Notes: a model not told the origin generated them from the letters alone. Shown: positions 9,212 through 17,836, numbered from the stretch's first letter. The stretch: 64,000 bases of DNA from Robiginitomaculum sp. (GCA_021776525.1 JAJFFT010000002.1:62001-126000); one strand, 5' to 3'. Made by a program: numbers and translations.

Positions 9212-9880
9212 CTAGCCAATGCTCATGGCCAAAACCCGGCTGATCTGGGTCAGCGAGAGACCGGTCTGGTCTTGCCAGGTGTTAAAGGCGTCTTGGACGG
9301 CTTTCATGGCTTTTTGTGAGGTGGGGGCTTTGTCGATGATCTCTTCGACCATCAGGCGTGCGACCACATCGCGGGACAGTATAAAGCCGTCCACACCCAT
9401 GAAACGCAGAAAATACTGACCGGTATTGCCGCCAAGACGCGAGCCGCGCTTTTTCAGGGTTGCCAACAATCCCACATAATCGTCCGGCGGCCAGTGGGCA
9501 AAAACCTCGGCGGCACTGTTGTGGTCTTGTGCAAGCTCACCCAGAAATACGGCATTTTGCTGGACTGAGCGAATTTTAGTCCCATGGCGGACAATGCGCT
9601 TGTCACTGACCAGTCGATCAAAATCCTCATCGTGCAAGAATGTACAATGGTCTAGGTCAAAGCCCTGGAAAGCCGCCTCAAAGCCAGGCCACATACTGTC
9701 CACAACTTTCCAGTTAAAACCCGCCTGGAAAATGCATTTAGTCATACATGACAGCCAGCGATCATCGGGAATGGCGGCCAATTGTTGGCGGGTTTTTGGA
9801 TCGCCCAATTTTGCGTCCAACGCCTCCTTGCCGCCCTGACGCCCGGCGGCGATGCCATATATTTCATCAAAACGGTTCAT
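9212..9880 (-). CDS. DNA-3-methyladenine glycosylase I-like protein (divergent Tag family)
   Basis: 222 residues from the ATG of MNRFDEIYG. An upstream extension exists in frame but overlaps the preceding gene, so I rejected it. Tag-family features are the central IVRHGTKIRSVQQNA and LKKRGSRLGGNTGQYFLRF...GVDGFILSRDV. The N-terminal Cys/Trp motif of classical Tag (CxWV) is absent, so it belongs to a divergent branch and its glycosylase activity is not assured. The ATG is two bases after the TetR gene's stop on the same strand, so it is likely cotranscribed with that regulator. Confidence 0.75.
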   Translation of the reverse strand: MNRFDEIYGIAAGRQGGKEALDAKLGDPKTRQQLAAIPDDRWLSCMTKCIFQAGFNWKVVDSMWPGFEAAFQGFDLDHCTFLHDEDFDRLVSDKRIVRHGTKIRSVQQNAVFLGELAQDHNSAAEVFAHWPPDDYVGLLATLKKRGSRLGGNTGQYFLRFMGVDGFILSRDVVARLMVEEIIDKAPTSQKAMKAVQDAFNTWQDQTGLSLTQISRVLAMSIG

Positions 9881-9882
9881 GT

Positions 9883-10479
9883 TCAGGCATCCTCCAACAG
9901 GTTTAAGGCGCGCAATGTGGTGCTGGCGATCTGCCATAACTTATCTTCATTTTGCACCAGCTTGCACATCACGTTCAGGCCGACGATCAGGTTCTTCACA
10001 GATAGTGCGAGAGCCTTTACATCAGTTTCCTTGTCGAGTTCTCCGCTGGCCACACCCCAGGCCAGAACTGTCTCTATACGGGTGATGTTGGCCTGCATCA
10101 GCTGGTGCAGCTTTGGCCCCAAAATGTCATTGGTATTGCACAATTCCGCGACGCCGTTGACGGCTAGGCAGCCGCGGGCGTCCTCGTCTGCAGCTCTGAC
10201 CTTACAAATGGTGCGAAACATATCGGTGAAAAGTTTTTTGACCGATACGCCCGGTGTGGCCTCGTGCAAGGCCTTATCCGGCGAACGGCTGGCGTACAGC
10301 ATCAGTGCTTCTTCAAACAACCCTTCTCGGTTTTTGAAGGCATTATAAAAGCTGGATCGGGTAATTCCGAATTTTTCAGATAAGGCTTTGACTGAGTTGG
10401 TTTCATAACCGTCGCGCCAAAAGGCATTCATGGCGCATTCTACTGCATCTTCACGGTTGAACTGAGAGGGGCGGGCCAT
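9883..10479 (-). CDS. TetR-family transcriptional regulator
   Basis: 198 residues. The N-terminal DNA-binding domain includes FNREDAVECAMNAFWRDGYETNS and the helix-turn-helix KALSEKFGITRSSFYNAFKNREGLFEEAL. The C-terminal ligand domain contains GCLAVNG, as in AcrR/NemR-like members, where this Cys region senses electrophiles or quinones. The start was placed at MARPSQFN because it has a ribosome site (AAGGA) and matches the family. It is divergent from a DUF1330 gene, and the space between holds a dyad that is a likely operator. Confidence 0.9.
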   Translation of the reverse strand: MARPSQFNREDAVECAMNAFWRDGYETNSVKALSEKFGITRSSFYNAFKNREGLFEEALMLYASRSPDKALHEATPGVSVKKLFTDMFRTICKVRAADEDARGCLAVNGVAELCNTNDILGPKLHQLMQANITRIETVLAWGVASGELDKETDVKALALSVKNLIVGLNVMCKLVQNEDKLWQIASTTLRALNLLEDA

Positions 10480-10541
10480 GCCAGATCCTTTTGGGTTAAA
10501 TGCAGTCATTGTTATGTACAGACGTGGACAATACGTAAATC

Positions 10542-10568
10542 TTATGTTTTGTTCATAAGTGAACATAA
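10542..10568. promoter_or_regulatory. Probable TetR operator between divergent genes
   Basis: Nested inverted repeats: GTTCA-N4-TGAAC (10551-10564) lies within TTATGTT...AACATAA (10542-10548 and 10562-10568). It sits 38 bases ahead of the DUF1330 start and 63 bases ahead of the TetR start, a position that could control both. Length and symmetry suit a TetR dimer. No binding evidence is available from sequence alone. Confidence 0.6.
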
Positions 10569-10605
10569 CAAGGTTCGTTTCACTTTATCAAGTCAGGAAA
10601 GTCCA

Positions 10606-10902
10606 ATGTCCGCATTTTTTATCGCAACGTCCACGATCAAGGATCCACAAAAATTTGCCGAATATGGCGCTAAAGCCGGTGAGACGCTAAAATCACATGG
10701 CGGGGCGCTTGTTGTTAAAGGGAAGGCCGTAGAAGCCCTTGCCGGAGCGCGTTCTCATCACGCCGTTGGTATCATTCGCTTTGACAATATGCAGGCCCTG
10801 AGAGACTGGTATCATTCCGAAGATTATCAGGCTTTGATCCCATTACGCGATGCGGCCGTGGATATGACCCTCGTGACGTATGAAGAGCCCGCTCAGGCTT
10901 AA
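10606..10902 (+). CDS. DUF1330 domain protein
   Basis: 98 residues forming the whole domain: SAFFIATSTIKDPQKFAEY at the start and the family motif RFDNMQALRDWYHSEDYQALIPLRD. DUF1330 proteins are small dimeric ferredoxin-fold proteins of unknown function. The ATG at 10606 follows AGGAAAG. It is transcribed away from the TetR gene and is likely its target, perhaps a detoxification function, but this is inferred. Confidence 0.9.
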   Translation: MSAFFIATSTIKDPQKFAEYGAKAGETLKSHGGALVVKGKAVEALAGARSHHAVGIIRFDNMQALRDWYHSEDYQALIPLRDAAVDMTLVTYEEPAQA

Positions 10903-10931
10903 TCGTTTTGCCAAATCTGTGCGATTTAGAC

Positions 10932-11219
10932 TTAGTGGTGCACCCATTGAAGCGTGCGCTTTTCTATAAAGGCTTCTATGCCCTCGACGGCTTCATGATG
11001 CAGCATGTTGTTGACCATGACTTCGGACGTATAGGTGTAGGCCTGCACCAGCGGCATCTCGGCCTGTTTGTAAAAAAGAACCTCTTTGCCTGTGGCAAGG
11101 GTTCTTGCGCTCGTGTCGCACAGTTTTTGGCAATAATGTTCTATGGCTTCGCCCAGTTGTTCGGCGCTCGTGACCTGATTGATCAGTCCGTGTGATTGGG
11201 GGGCTGGGCATTTAAAACT
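10932..11219 (-). pseudogene. 3' remnant of an enoyl-CoA hydratase/isomerase gene
   Basis: On the minus strand the last about 88 codons read as the C-terminal end of a crotonase-family enzyme (HGLINQVTSAEQL, then TLATGKEVLFYKQAEMP, VQAYTYTSEVMV, then EAFIEKRTLQW) and end at the TAA at 10932-10934. Going upstream the frame stays open for about eight unrelated codons to a TGA at 11220-11222, and no start or N-terminal two-thirds of the enzyme follows. The gene has therefore been cut, leaving only its 3' third. Forward-strand and out-of-frame open frames here are shadows. The break marks the left edge of the metal-resistance region. Confidence 0.8.
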
Positions 11220-11295
11220 TCAATGGCCAGCACATCATACAGACTTTCACCATAATGTATGCGGCGGTTCTTTTCGGCGATACTGTATTTTGCCC

Positions 11296-11326
11296 TTGAA
11301 CCTACAGTGGCTGTAGGAATTAAAGT
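11296..11326 (+). promoter_or_regulatory. MerR-family-type promoter/operator of the czc operon
   Basis: TTGAAC (11296-11301) and TAAAGT (11321-11326) are separated by 19 bases. Inside that spacer and one base of the -35 lies a perfect dyad CCTACAG-TGG-CTGTAGG (11301-11317), centred near spacer position 8. An overlong 19-base spacer holding a dyad is the known design of promoters activated by MerR-family metal sensors (MerR, CueR, CadR, ZntR). It points right, towards the small secreted protein and czcCBA. No merR-type gene is visible in the window. Confidence 0.7.
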
Positions 11327-11511
11327 CGCGTGATTCAGTTTGGTAAACGTGGTTGTGACATTGATGAATGATCCTCTTTTCCTGACGGACCTGCTTGTTG
11401 GTGTGTCTTTGATTACAGTGTTTTCTTCGGATTTCTCCGGGCGACAGTCACAGGTTTACGGATCTGGTATTGATCGTTACAAGCCTACAACACCGCGATT
11501 CATGTGAGGCT

Positions 11512-11832
11512 ATGAAAAAACTGACCGCCCATATCCTGATTGCCTGCTTGCTGGCCATTACCCTTCACGGGTTTGGCACTGATGAGCATGTGTTCAAGAC
11601 AGACATCAGCGACAGTATCCTGCTGGATGAAGGGGCTCAGCAAGGCAACCTCGATCGTGATATCGAAAGTCTTGGTGCGGCCTGTGACATCTGCCAGGTG
11701 GTGCATCATTACGTGGTGCTTGGTCAGGATGGGACAGTTGTACCGCGCACACGGCAGGCTCTTTTTGCTGCACTTTTGCGTGGCCCGCCGCAATTTTGGG
11801 CAGATGACATCCTGCACCCTCCAACAGTTTGA
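11512..11832 (+). CDS. Small secreted protein with CxxC and HH motif, first gene of the czc unit
   Basis: 106 residues. The hydrophobic N-terminus (MKKLTAHILIACLLAITLHGFG) looks like a signal peptide. The mature part has CDICQVVHHYV, a Cys-X2-Cys followed by His-His, which could bind metal. I chose the ATG at 11512 because it starts the signal peptide; an upstream in-frame start would add an unlikely extension. It lies between the MerR-type promoter and czcC. Small Cys/His proteins often precede RND metal pumps, but I cannot name this family. Confidence 0.65.
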   Translation: MKKLTAHILIACLLAITLHGFGTDEHVFKTDISDSILLDEGAQQGNLDRDIESLGAACDICQVVHHYVVLGQDGTVVPRTRQALFAALLRGPPQFWADDILHPPTV

Positions 11833-11983
11833 TTGCTTCATACGCAACTCTTTTGCGTTAACTGCAAAGATTTGCCTTTCATAAAGGCAGGCCGTGCGCG
11901 GGTTGAAATAATCCGTACCGGTACTGCGCTTCATTGAAATGATGTGCCGCTGTCGCTGTGCATCCCTGCATTGAGTAATCATA

Positions 11984-13264
11984 ATGACCATCAAAACCAT
12001 GACGCCAATCGGCGTTATCCTGGTCGGGCTGACGCTGTATTGTGTCGCGCCGGCACAATCCGAAACCTTGCTTGAAAGCCAGACCACAGAGCCGATGCAA
12101 AGTTCGCGTCCGCTGATCTCCGAGTTTTCAAAGTCGATTTTGGCCACACACCCGGCAATTGCCGCAGCTACGGCTGAACTGGAGGCGGCAAAGGCGCGCG
12201 CTGAAGGGGCAGGCCGGGCACTCTATAACCCCGAAATTGAAGCCGAGTATGAAAATGCCGATTCAAGAACTCGGGCGCTTGGCGTTTCGCAAACCCTGGA
12301 CTGGTCCGGCAAACGCAAAGCCCGCGCCGCCACCGGGCGCGCCGATGTTATGGCCGCCAAGGCGGCGTTGGAGCTGGTGCAAAAGTCGCTGCTAAGCGAT
12401 GTATTAGGCGCGCTTTCCGTGCACCAGAGCGCTTTTGCACTACAACAGTTAACCGCTTCGCGGGTGCGGTTGGCGCGGGATTTTCTGACCTTGTCACAAA
12501 CCCGAAAGACCGCAGGGGATTTATCAGAATCCGAGCTCCTGACAGCGCGATTGGCCTTATCGCAGGCTTTGGCTGAACAAAGCCGGGCCAGAGGCGAGCT
12601 GTCCCGCGCTCGTGAGCGTCTGGCAGCCTTAAGCGGTATCCAACGTGATGTCTGGCCGTTGGTTGTTGGCACACCCGATGGGGCCTTGTTGCAAAGCTGG
12701 AACGGTGATGTGAATACCTTGCCAGAAATGCGTTTGGTGCGGGCACAATCAGACAGTTTTCGCACGCGGATCACGTTGGCCGACAAAATGCGCAAAGCCG
12801 ATCCAACGCTGGGGCTCAGTCTTGGGCAGGAAAGCAATGGCCTTGGGAGTAATGCCACGCTCTTTGGTGTGCGTCTGGCCATCCCCTTGCAAATTCGCAA
12901 TAATTATAGCCAGAGCGTTACAGCCGCTCGCGCCGATGCCCTGGGGGCCGAAGCCGAAGCCCGCAATATGCACCAGCGCGTTGAAGCACGCCTGAATGCC
13001 ACAACTGAGCGGTTTTTAGCTGCATCAACGGCCTGGCAGGACTGGCAGGGGAGCGGTGCTGCTGATCTGACTGCTCAGCGCGATCTTCTAAAAACCCTTT
13101 GGGAAGCCGGCGAGTTAAATGCCGTGTCCTATCTCATTCAACTGAACCAGACTTTTGATGCACAAGCCGCCGCCGTCGACCTGAAAGGTACGTTATGGCG
13201 CTCTTGGTTTGACTGGCTCGACGCATCTAATTCCGCAAATTCATGGCTGGAGGCCATCCAATGA
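11984..13264 (+). CDS. czcC: Outer membrane efflux channel, CzcC-type (TolC family)
   Basis: 426 residues with a signal peptide (about residues 1-26, ending near PAQS). The two long helical repeats are typical of outer membrane factors; recognisable parts are ILATHPAIAAATAELEAAKARAEG, LYNPEIEAEYE and LEAGELNAVSYLIQLNQ-like endings. It forms the outer membrane exit duct of the three-part metal pump made with the two genes that follow. The stop overlaps the czcB start by four bases (ATGA). Confidence 0.85.
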   Translation: MTIKTMTPIGVILVGLTLYCVAPAQSETLLESQTTEPMQSSRPLISEFSKSILATHPAIAAATAELEAAKARAEGAGRALYNPEIEAEYENADSRTRALGVSQTLDWSGKRKARAATGRADVMAAKAALELVQKSLLSDVLGALSVHQSAFALQQLTASRVRLARDFLTLSQTRKTAGDLSESELLTARLALSQALAEQSRARGELSRARERLAALSGIQRDVWPLVVGTPDGALLQSWNGDVNTLPEMRLVRAQSDSFRTRITLADKMRKADPTLGLSLGQESNGLGSNATLFGVRLAIPLQIRNNYSQSVTAARADALGAEAEARNMHQRVEARLNATTERFLAASTAWQDWQGSGAADLTAQRDLLKTLWEAGELNAVSYLIQLNQTFDAQAAAVDLKGTLWRSWFDWLDASNSANSWLEAIQ

Positions 13265-14385
13265 CTTTTTCCAATACTTTTCTGAAAACCATGCCCGTGA
13301 TTGCGGCTCTTGTATTGGCGCTACCTGTGCCGGTTCTGGCCAATGAAGATGATCATGGCGAAGAACATGCTGAAAACCTGGTACGTATGAGCGATAGCAA
13401 ACGCCGTGAAAACGGCGTTGAAACCTTGCGTCTTTCACCAATGGCTCTGGCCGAAGAGATCAGCGCCCCTGGCGAAGTTGGCCTTGATCTTTATCAAACC
13501 AGTCAGGCCACCCCGCGGATCGCGGCCCAAATCATTGCTCGCCATGCACGACTTGGTGATGCGGTGAGCATGAGCGCACCACTGGTCACGCTATCCAGTG
13601 TTGATATGGCCAGCGCCCAGGGCGATCTGATCGTTACCGCCCGTGAATGGGATCGGGTGAAAAAGCTGGGCCGCAAAGTGGTGTCTGATCGCCGCTATGT
13701 GGAGGCGCAAGTTGCCGCACAACAGTCCCGCGCCAAGGTTTTGGCCTTTGGCATGACTAAATCTGCCGCTGACAAGCTGGTCAATATGGGCGATGCGTCC
13801 AAGGCCACAGGGGCGTTTACCCTTTACGCTCGCCAGGATGGCACGATTATGCGTGATGATTTTGTCATCGGCGAAATTGTGCAGCCGGGTCGCGTGCTTT
13901 TCGAAGTCACTGATGAGCAAAGCGTCTGGGTAAATGCGCGCCTTTCTGCCGATGATGCCCCGACCATTTCTGCTGGTGCACCAGCGCGCATTCTTACCAG
14001 TTCTGGCATGCAGTTCGCTGGAAAAGTGCTGCAATTGCACCACGCTATTGATGAAACCACGCGCACGCTTTCCGCACGTATCGCGGTTTCCAATACCGAA
14101 GATGCACTGCATGCGGGTCAGTTTGTTACGGCTTTTATCGAAAGCGGAAAAACCGCACCTGTGCTGGCCGTACCTCAAGATGCCGTGACGCTGATGGATG
14201 GTGGCACGCATGTGTTTGTCCTCGAAGGGGATACGCTAACACCTGAACCCGTCCTGACTGGCGCAACGCGGGGCGACTGGGTCGAGATCAAGAGTGGGCT
14301 GAAACGTGGCGATGAAATCGCTACCAGCCAGATATTCTTGCTCAAATCCCTGATCCTGAAATCTTCCATTGGCGACGAGCACTAG
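13261..14385 (+). CDS. czcB: RND efflux periplasmic adaptor, CzcB-type
   Basis: About 374 residues from the ATG at 13261, which overlaps the czcC stop and follows GGAGG. A signal peptide (to about residue 24) is followed by a short acidic/His stretch (EDDHGEEHAEN) that may bind metal, then the lipoyl-like and beta-barrel domains of HlyD-type adaptors (IAAQIIARHARLGDAVS; FTLYARQDGTIM; VTDEQSVWVNARL). It bridges the inner membrane pump and outer channel and in Czc/Cus systems also delivers metal. It ends ten bases before czcA. Confidence 0.88.
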   Translation: MTFSNTFLKTMPVIAALVLALPVPVLANEDDHGEEHAENLVRMSDSKRRENGVETLRLSPMALAEEISAPGEVGLDLYQTSQATPRIAAQIIARHARLGDAVSMSAPLVTLSSVDMASAQGDLIVTAREWDRVKKLGRKVVSDRRYVEAQVAAQQSRAKVLAFGMTKSAADKLVNMGDASKATGAFTLYARQDGTIMRDDFVIGEIVQPGRVLFEVTDEQSVWVNARLSADDAPTISAGAPARILTSSGMQFAGKVLQLHHAIDETTRTLSARIAVSNTEDALHAGQFVTAFIESGKTAPVLAVPQDAVTLMDGGTHVFVLEGDTLTPEPVLTGATRGDWVEIKSGLKRGDEIATSQIFLLKSLILKSSIGDEH

Positions 14386-14394
14386 AGGCCGAAA

Positions 14395-17300
14395 ATGTTA
14401 AACAAACTTGTTGAATTTTCACTCCAGTACAAAGTACTGGTGTTGATCGCATTTGGTGTTGTCGGCTTTTTGGGCTGGCGCGCTGTGACCACAATTCCCA
14501 TTGATGCCTTCCCCGATGTTACACCGGTGCAGGTCAATATTTATACTGAATCACCGGGCCTTGCCGCCGAAGATGTGGAACAGCTTCTGACCTTTCCGGT
14601 GGAATCTGGCATGGCGGGCCTGCCCGATGTGCAGGAAATCCGCTCGGTCAGCCTGTTTGGCCTCTCTTATGTGGCGGTTTATTTTGAAGACAGCATGGAC
14701 ATTTATTTTGCCCGCCGTCTGGTCATGGAACGTCTGGCCGAAGTGGCCGATCGCATCCCTGAAGGTTATGGCACACCGGAAATGGGGCCTAATACCTCGG
14801 GTCTTGGTCAGGTGTTTTGGTACACGCTGGAACGCGCTGATGAAAAGCTGAACGCCGGCATTTCCGATATGGATTTGCGCACTGTGCAGGACTGGAATGT
14901 CCGCCTGATCCTTCGTACTGCGCCCGGGGTTGACGATGTCATGTCTTGGGGTGGCCAGGAACGCCAGTTTCAGGTGCAGGTCGATCCTTTGAAACTGATC
15001 AAATATGACCTTGGTTTCAAAGAGGTTATGGAAGCTCTTGAGGTCAATAACCGTCAGGTTGGCGGCCAATATATTGATCGCGGGCCAGAGCAATATCTGG
15101 TGCGTGGCCTTGGATTGGTCAAAGACGAGCATGATATAGGCGATATTGTCGTCAAGGTTGCTGATGGCACGCCTGTCTATTTGCGTGATGTTGCAACCAT
15201 TGCACAGGCCCCGGCTTTGCGCTTTGGTGCGGTGACCCGTGATGGCAAAGAAGTCGTCTTGGGCATGGCTCTGTCGCGTATTGGTGAAAACGCCAAGGCG
15301 GTGGTCGATAACGTCAAGGAAAAGGTCGAGATCGTTGATGGGGCCTTGCCCGATGGCATGGTCATCAAGCCGATTTATGACCGTACCGAACTGGTGGAAA
15401 AGGCCGTTGGCACCGCCGAGCGCGCCTTGATTGAAGGCTCTATTCTGGTGGCGATCGTGCTCTTTTTGTTTTTGGGTGAACTGCGCTCAGCATTGGTGGT
15501 GATCACCGCCTTGCCGCTGGCTATGCTGATTGCCTTTATCTTTATGAGCCAGATGGGCCTGTCGGCCAATTTGATGTCGCTGGCCGGTCTGGCCATCGGT
15601 ATTGGTATGATGGTCGATGGGGCTGTGGTGATGGTGGAGAACTCGTTTCGCATTATGGCCGAGCGAAAATCCGAGGGCAATGGCCCGGTTAACCGCACCG
15701 CGGCGGTGTTAACCGCCGCCCGTGAAGTGGCTAATCCGGTCAGTTTTGCCATTGGCATTATCATTATTGTGTTTATGCCGCTGTTCAGCCTGGATGGTCT
15801 GGAAGGCAAGCTGTTCAAGCCCATGGCCTTTAACATCAGCTTTGCCATGGCGGGCTCGATGTTATTGACTCTGACCATCATCCCTGTGCTGGCCTCGCTG
15901 ATCCTTAAACCCAAAGAGGAAAAGGACACCTTCTTGGTGCGCTGGCTGAAAAAAGGCTATCTGCCGCTTTTAGCCTTTGGCCTGAAACGCAAGGCCATAG
16001 TTGTCTTGAGCGCCGTGGTATTATTGATTGCCTCGCTGGGTCTCTTTCCGTTCTTGGGCAAAGAGTTCATGCCCCAGCTTCAGGAAGGCTCGATCATGTG
16101 GCGGGTGACGTCCATTCCCTCAACCTCGCTGGATCAGTCGATCAAAATTTCCAAGAACATTGAGAATGCACTGAGTGCTTTTCCCGAAGTGGAAACCACC
16201 ATCGCCATGATTGGCCGCGCCGAGAAAGGCGAAACGGCTGATGTCAATTATATGGAGGTTTACACAGCCTTAAAACCGCTAAAGGACTGGCCGGAGAAGC
16301 GCTCTTTTGAGAATTTGGCAGAAGAAATGCGTGAAAAGCTGGAAGTGGTGGCCCCGACCTCGGTCATTGCCTTCACCCAGCCCATTCAAATGCGTGTCGA
16401 AGAGTTGATATCGGGTGTGCGGGCGACGCTGGCCGCCAAGCTTTATGGTCAGGACCTGACTGAGCTGGACCGCCTCAGTGAAGAGATCAAGAACGCCATT
16501 GCTGATGTCCCTGGGGCGGCGGATCTGTCGTTGGAGGCCAATATCGGCAAGCCACAAATCCGTATTACGGTGGATCGTGAGGCGCTGGCCCGTTATGGTA
16601 TGAATGCCGATGACGTGCTGGAACTGGTGCGCACTGGCATTGGTAACGAACCGGTGAGCACACTGATTGATGGTGTGAAACGTTTCGATATCACGGCCCG
16701 GCTGAATGATGCCTCCAAGGCTTCGGTGGCGGCCATTGAGAATATCCCGCTGCGCACCGGTACAGGGGCGATTGTGCCCTTAAAACGGGTGGCCACGATC
16801 ACAACGGCGGAGGGCTATTCCTTTATCCGACGTGAGCAATTGCAACGCTATGCGGTGATCCAGATGGATGTGCGCGGCCGTGATGTGGACAGCTTTGTGC
16901 AGGATGCCAATACGGCGATTGCGCAAAATGTGGACATGCCACCGGGGTACTGGATCGAATGGGGCGGTGCCTTTGAGAACCAGCAACGGGCCATGAAGAA
17001 GTTGGGTGTCATCGTACCGGTGACCATCTTCTTTATCTTTGTGCTGCTCTATACGGCGTTTAATTCCTTGCGCTTTGCGGCTCTGATTATCGCCAATGTG
17101 CCCTTTGCCACGATTGGCGGTCTGGTGGCCCTGTTTATCAGTGGTCAATACCTCTCGGTGCCATCGGCTATCGGCTTTATTGCCGTCTTTGGCGTGGCCA
17201 TGCTAAACGGCATTGTGTTGATCAGCTTTATTAACGAGCTGCGCGATAAAGGCTTCAGCATCGCCGAGGCGGTACGAAAGGGCGCAGAAATGCGCCTGCG

Positions 17301-17520
17301 TCCAGTGATGATGACCGCCAGCGTGGCCATTTTGGGCCTCATCCCCATGTTGCTCTCCAGCGGCGTCGGGGCGGAGACACAGCGCCCGCTGGCCGCCGTG
17401 GTGGTGGGTGGGTTGGTCACCTCAACACTGCTGACTTTGCTGCTTTTGCCTGTGATTTACGAGTGGATGGAAGAGCGTATAGAACGCAAAATAAACGCCA
17501 AAAGGGAGGCGCAATCATGA
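14395..17520 (+). CDS. czcA: Heavy-metal RND efflux pump, CzcA/CusA family
   Basis: 1041 residues, full length for HME-RND pumps. Two repeats of six transmembrane segments surround large periplasmic loops (TTIPIDAFPDVTPVQVNI at the start, KRFDITARLND and GRDVDSFV later). The proton-relay motif in helix 4 reads AIG-X3-DGA-X4-EN, with D408 and E415 present but Gly at 402, where Cupriavidus CzcA has a third Asp. That motif is intermediate between zinc/cobalt and copper-type pumps, so the metal cannot be assigned from sequence alone. Cobalt or nickel fits the CnrX-type sensor nearby, as inference. It overlaps the PII-like gene by four bases. Confidence 0.93.
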   Translation: MLNKLVEFSLQYKVLVLIAFGVVGFLGWRAVTTIPIDAFPDVTPVQVNIYTESPGLAAEDVEQLLTFPVESGMAGLPDVQEIRSVSLFGLSYVAVYFEDSMDIYFARRLVMERLAEVADRIPEGYGTPEMGPNTSGLGQVFWYTLERADEKLNAGISDMDLRTVQDWNVRLILRTAPGVDDVMSWGGQERQFQVQVDPLKLIKYDLGFKEVMEALEVNNRQVGGQYIDRGPEQYLVRGLGLVKDEHDIGDIVVKVADGTPVYLRDVATIAQAPALRFGAVTRDGKEVVLGMALSRIGENAKAVVDNVKEKVEIVDGALPDGMVIKPIYDRTELVEKAVGTAERALIEGSILVAIVLFLFLGELRSALVVITALPLAMLIAFIFMSQMGLSANLMSLAGLAIGIGMMVDGAVVMVENSFRIMAERKSEGNGPVNRTAAVLTAAREVANPVSFAIGIIIIVFMPLFSLDGLEGKLFKPMAFNISFAMAGSMLLTLTIIPVLASLILKPKEEKDTFLVRWLKKGYLPLLAFGLKRKAIVVLSAVVLLIASLGLFPFLGKEFMPQLQEGSIMWRVTSIPSTSLDQSIKISKNIENALSAFPEVETTIAMIGRAEKGETADVNYMEVYTALKPLKDWPEKRSFENLAEEMREKLEVVAPTSVIAFTQPIQMRVEELISGVRATLAAKLYGQDLTELDRLSEEIKNAIADVPGAADLSLEANIGKPQIRITVDREALARYGMNADDVLELVRTGIGNEPVSTLIDGVKRFDITARLNDASKASVAAIENIPLRTGTGAIVPLKRVATITTAEGYSFIRREQLQRYAVIQMDVRGRDVDSFVQDANTAIAQNVDMPPGYWIEWGGAFENQQRAMKKLGVIVPVTIFFIFVLLYTAFNSLRFAALIIANVPFATIGGLVALFISGQYLSVPSAIGFIAVFGVAMLNGIVLISFINELRDKGFSIAEAVRKGAEMRLRPVMMTASVAILGLIPMLLSSGVGAETQRPLAAVVVGGLVTSTLLTLLLLPVIYEWMEERIERKINAKREAQS

Positions 17521-17825
17521 AAGAAATAAAAGCCTATATCCACAGGAACCGGGCGGCTGATGTCGTCCGGGCCCTGCGCAAAGCTGATTTTGGTCACTTC
17601 ACACTGGTCGATGTCAAACAGGTCCTAAAAATTCTTGATACCAGTGGCCAGGAATACTCTACTGAATTTGGCGCTCGTGTACTGACCGAGGTAAAACTGG
17701 AACTGGTCTGTAAAACAGAACTGCTCGAAGCTGCCATTGCCCTGATCAAGGAAAATGCCCAAACCGGGCAGGCTGATTCGGGGTGTATCTATGTCAGCGA
17801 TATTGCATCCCACCAGCCAATATAA
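17517..17825 (+). CDS. PII-like signalling protein linked to a metal RND pump
   Basis: 102 residues with the PII ferredoxin-like pattern: MKEIKAYIHRNRAADVVRAL, a T-loop region around residues 36-55, VKLELVCKTELLEAAIALIKENAQTG and GCIYVSDI at the end. The start (17517) overlaps the czcA stop as ATGA. PII-like proteins encoded beside Czc/Cus pumps are a known branch (called PII-NG) thought to regulate metal efflux; their ligand is not settled. It lacks the uridylylation-site context expected of GlnB, so it is probably not a nitrogen regulator. Confidence 0.8.
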   Translation: MKEIKAYIHRNRAADVVRALRKADFGHFTLVDVKQVLKILDTSGQEYSTEFGARVLTEVKLELVCKTELLEAAIALIKENAQTGQADSGCIYVSDIASHQPI

Positions 17826-17836
17826 GGGTAATAGCA

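Noticed and set aside
10908..11195. Plus-strand open frame across the hydratase remnant
   Set aside because: The minus strand here reads as a clear enoyl-CoA hydratase C-terminus, so this frame is its shadow.
11205..11290. Minus-strand frame reading about HYGESLYDVLAIEVLNAQ, reminiscent of a phage head-closure protein tail
   Set aside because: Only about 35 residues and weak resemblance; it cannot be distinguished from chance.
14551..15132. Long minus-strand open frames inside czcA, pyk, valS and other genes
   Set aside because: They mirror strongly supported genes and show no independent signals.
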